A program made the translations under genes and the position numbers. Below are positions 59,429 to 64,000 of a stretch of DNA of 64,000 nucleotides, one piece after another. Under the pieces are notes generated by a model. It saw only the letters and a program-made list of their open reading frames with translations, searched no databases and was not told where the DNA came from. Each line of letters opens with the position of its first letter. Positions within the stretch are counted from its first letter, which is position 1. The stretch comes from Cydia pomonella (lineage: Eukaryota > Arthropoda > Insecta > Lepidoptera > Tortricidae), in assembly GCF_033807575.1 (NCBI RefSeq), contig NC_084704.1:8703056-8767055 (forward strand), written 5' to 3'.

Positions 59429-59434
59429 TTTATT
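59429..59434 (-). terminator. Candidate Cht5 poly(A) signal AATAAA
   Basis: The hexamer reads AATAAA on the minus strand 92-97 bp downstream of the Cht5 stop codon. It would give a short 3' UTR. A second AATAAA at 58726-58731 is an alternative, and the sequence alone cannot choose between them. Confidence 0.4.
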
Positions 59435-59525
59435 CTAAGATTAACCCCATGCAACTCTGAGGTATAATTTCAGATTAAGCCCTAACTCCAGTTTCTTTTA
59501 ATCGGACTTACACACGTAGTCTTTT

Positions 59526-62762
<3,237 letters not shown>

Positions 62763-64000
62763 CTAAAACAATACTAGTGATTATATCATGATCATCATTC
62801 TGCATTTTGCAAGACAACTGCAAAACGTGTTAGAGAGTCATGCATGAGTGCCTCCATGTCCTAAGTGAAGTTTACAAAGTAATGTTGTGACTAAAAGATT
62901 TTTTTTTCTTTAATAGTTATATAGGTATCTAGTTCTTATACTATCCTGTGCTAGTTTTTATTAGTTTCTATTAAGATAAAAGAAAATACGTTTTCCATGA
63001 AACGTAAAATCATTTTCTTTCTCGTGTAAATTAAGCAATTTCCTTGTTCTCACGTTGATACTTTTTCTTTTTGAATCGCATAAAAGACAACAGAACATAA
63101 TATAACATCAGATAAATACACTATCTCATGATCACGTAAATCCTATTTTCAATCGTCAAAAGGTGTGGAGATCGTCGGCGTGTAGACTACGGCTTACAGG
63201 GAGCATGATATAATATCTCTGGAATATGACATTTATTCGACTCGAGTCAAAGCAAAACGGGCTAACGTAGAACAATATAAAAATTCCCGCTGTCGTGGCA
63301 CAGTCGTGATGAGAATGTTTACGTAGGTTTTATATATTTTTAATCACGCTCGCGGTTCGCCCACCACTGCCTATTATTATAATGAGTTTATGTGAAAGTG
63401 GCAGAGTTCTCATGTTCTCGTAAATTATTCATTTAAACAGGATGCTTCGGTTTCTATGATAGAGAAACAACAACATAAAGTAAACAACCCAGGGAACTAA
63501 CATTTGTTTACAAACGCTATGCACGATGGCACGCGTCTTGATGTTTGCAAAATGTTGTGTTGTGAAATGCCTGTGTCCGATTTTAGCAGATAGCAATGTA
63601 CTAGTACTTGTCCTCACATTCGAATTCGATAACAATGTTAACTGGAACAGACTGACGACTAAACAAAGCACGGGGAAGTAAAACTATATTTTCTTTTCGC
63701 ATATTGTCGCATCTGCCGGCACCCGGAAAAATTTATTTCTTTGTAAGCACTTAGCGTAACATGAATATTTCCGTGAGGAATAGTTTATGTAAGTAATTCC
63801 AACTTAATTTATAATAGCACAACAACAATGAAGTATTGTTTAGCAAAAAGTAGTCCTATATGAGAAAGCCTTTATCTTATACATTTTACTGAAGTAGGTG
63901 CGAGTATCGTTGCTAAATAAAAATAAATCATTTTATATATTTTGTGTTGAATCATTATTAACACTAAAATGTCGTAATAGTTTCTGAATTTGACGTTGAT
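62763..64000 (-). other. Cht5 intron (continues beyond window)
   Basis: No exon encoding earlier Cht5 residues is found on the minus strand here, so the intron before the catalytic exon is at least 1.2 kb. A few ATG frames are AT-rich noise. Confidence 0.75.

Overview
The window reads as nuclear DNA of a moth or butterfly (Lepidoptera). Three things point there: a group I chitinase (Cht5) whose exons closely match moth Cht5 proteins, tRNA-derived SINEs of a kind I know from Lepidoptera, and RTE- and R1-type LINE tails typical of that order. The sequence is AT-rich and mostly non-coding.

One protein gene is secure. The 3' seven exons of Cht5 lie on the minus strand from 62762 down to 59526. 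They encode most of the GH18 catalytic domain, a Pro/Thr linker and a CBM14 chitin-binding domain. The first exons (signal peptide and start of the catalytic domain) lie beyond base 64000. One intact tRNA-Pro(AGG) gene sits at 55562-55633 with a T-run terminator. Two further spots look like gene parts but are unproven: a promoter with two small exons on the plus strand (about 41717-42612), and two short coding-like islands on the minus strand (49293-49565).

The rest is dominated by mobile DNA. There are LINE remnants (reverse transcriptase at 31808-33496, C-terminal fragments at about 9.1, 10.4, 12.4, 34.0, 37.4 and 51.7 kb). There are four young target-primed insertions with perfect target-site duplications (21634-21892, 23003-23810, 26022-26129, 42639-43257). 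There are at least three related SINE copies and many foldback/MITE elements, several nested in one another. One dispersed family with ends related to AACCGGCC...AGCATGTCGGGCC occurs at least eight times.

The most striking object is the insertion at 23003-23810. It is GC-rich, has no convincing ORF, ends in poly(A) and is flanked by a 15-bp duplication. It carries three tandem hairpins whose perfect 10-12 bp stems differ in sequence while each encloses a 37-nt loop of conserved sequence, plus several further stems. That is the pattern of a structured RNA under base-pairing constraint. A second unusual object is a 2-kb element with 37-bp inverted ends (25583-27606) that carries a degenerate array of GATCCAA-type sites. 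Within-window copies also allow empty-site comparisons, notably for a 119-bp near-perfect palindrome at 44721-44839.

All family assignments are from reading motifs; no database search was possible.
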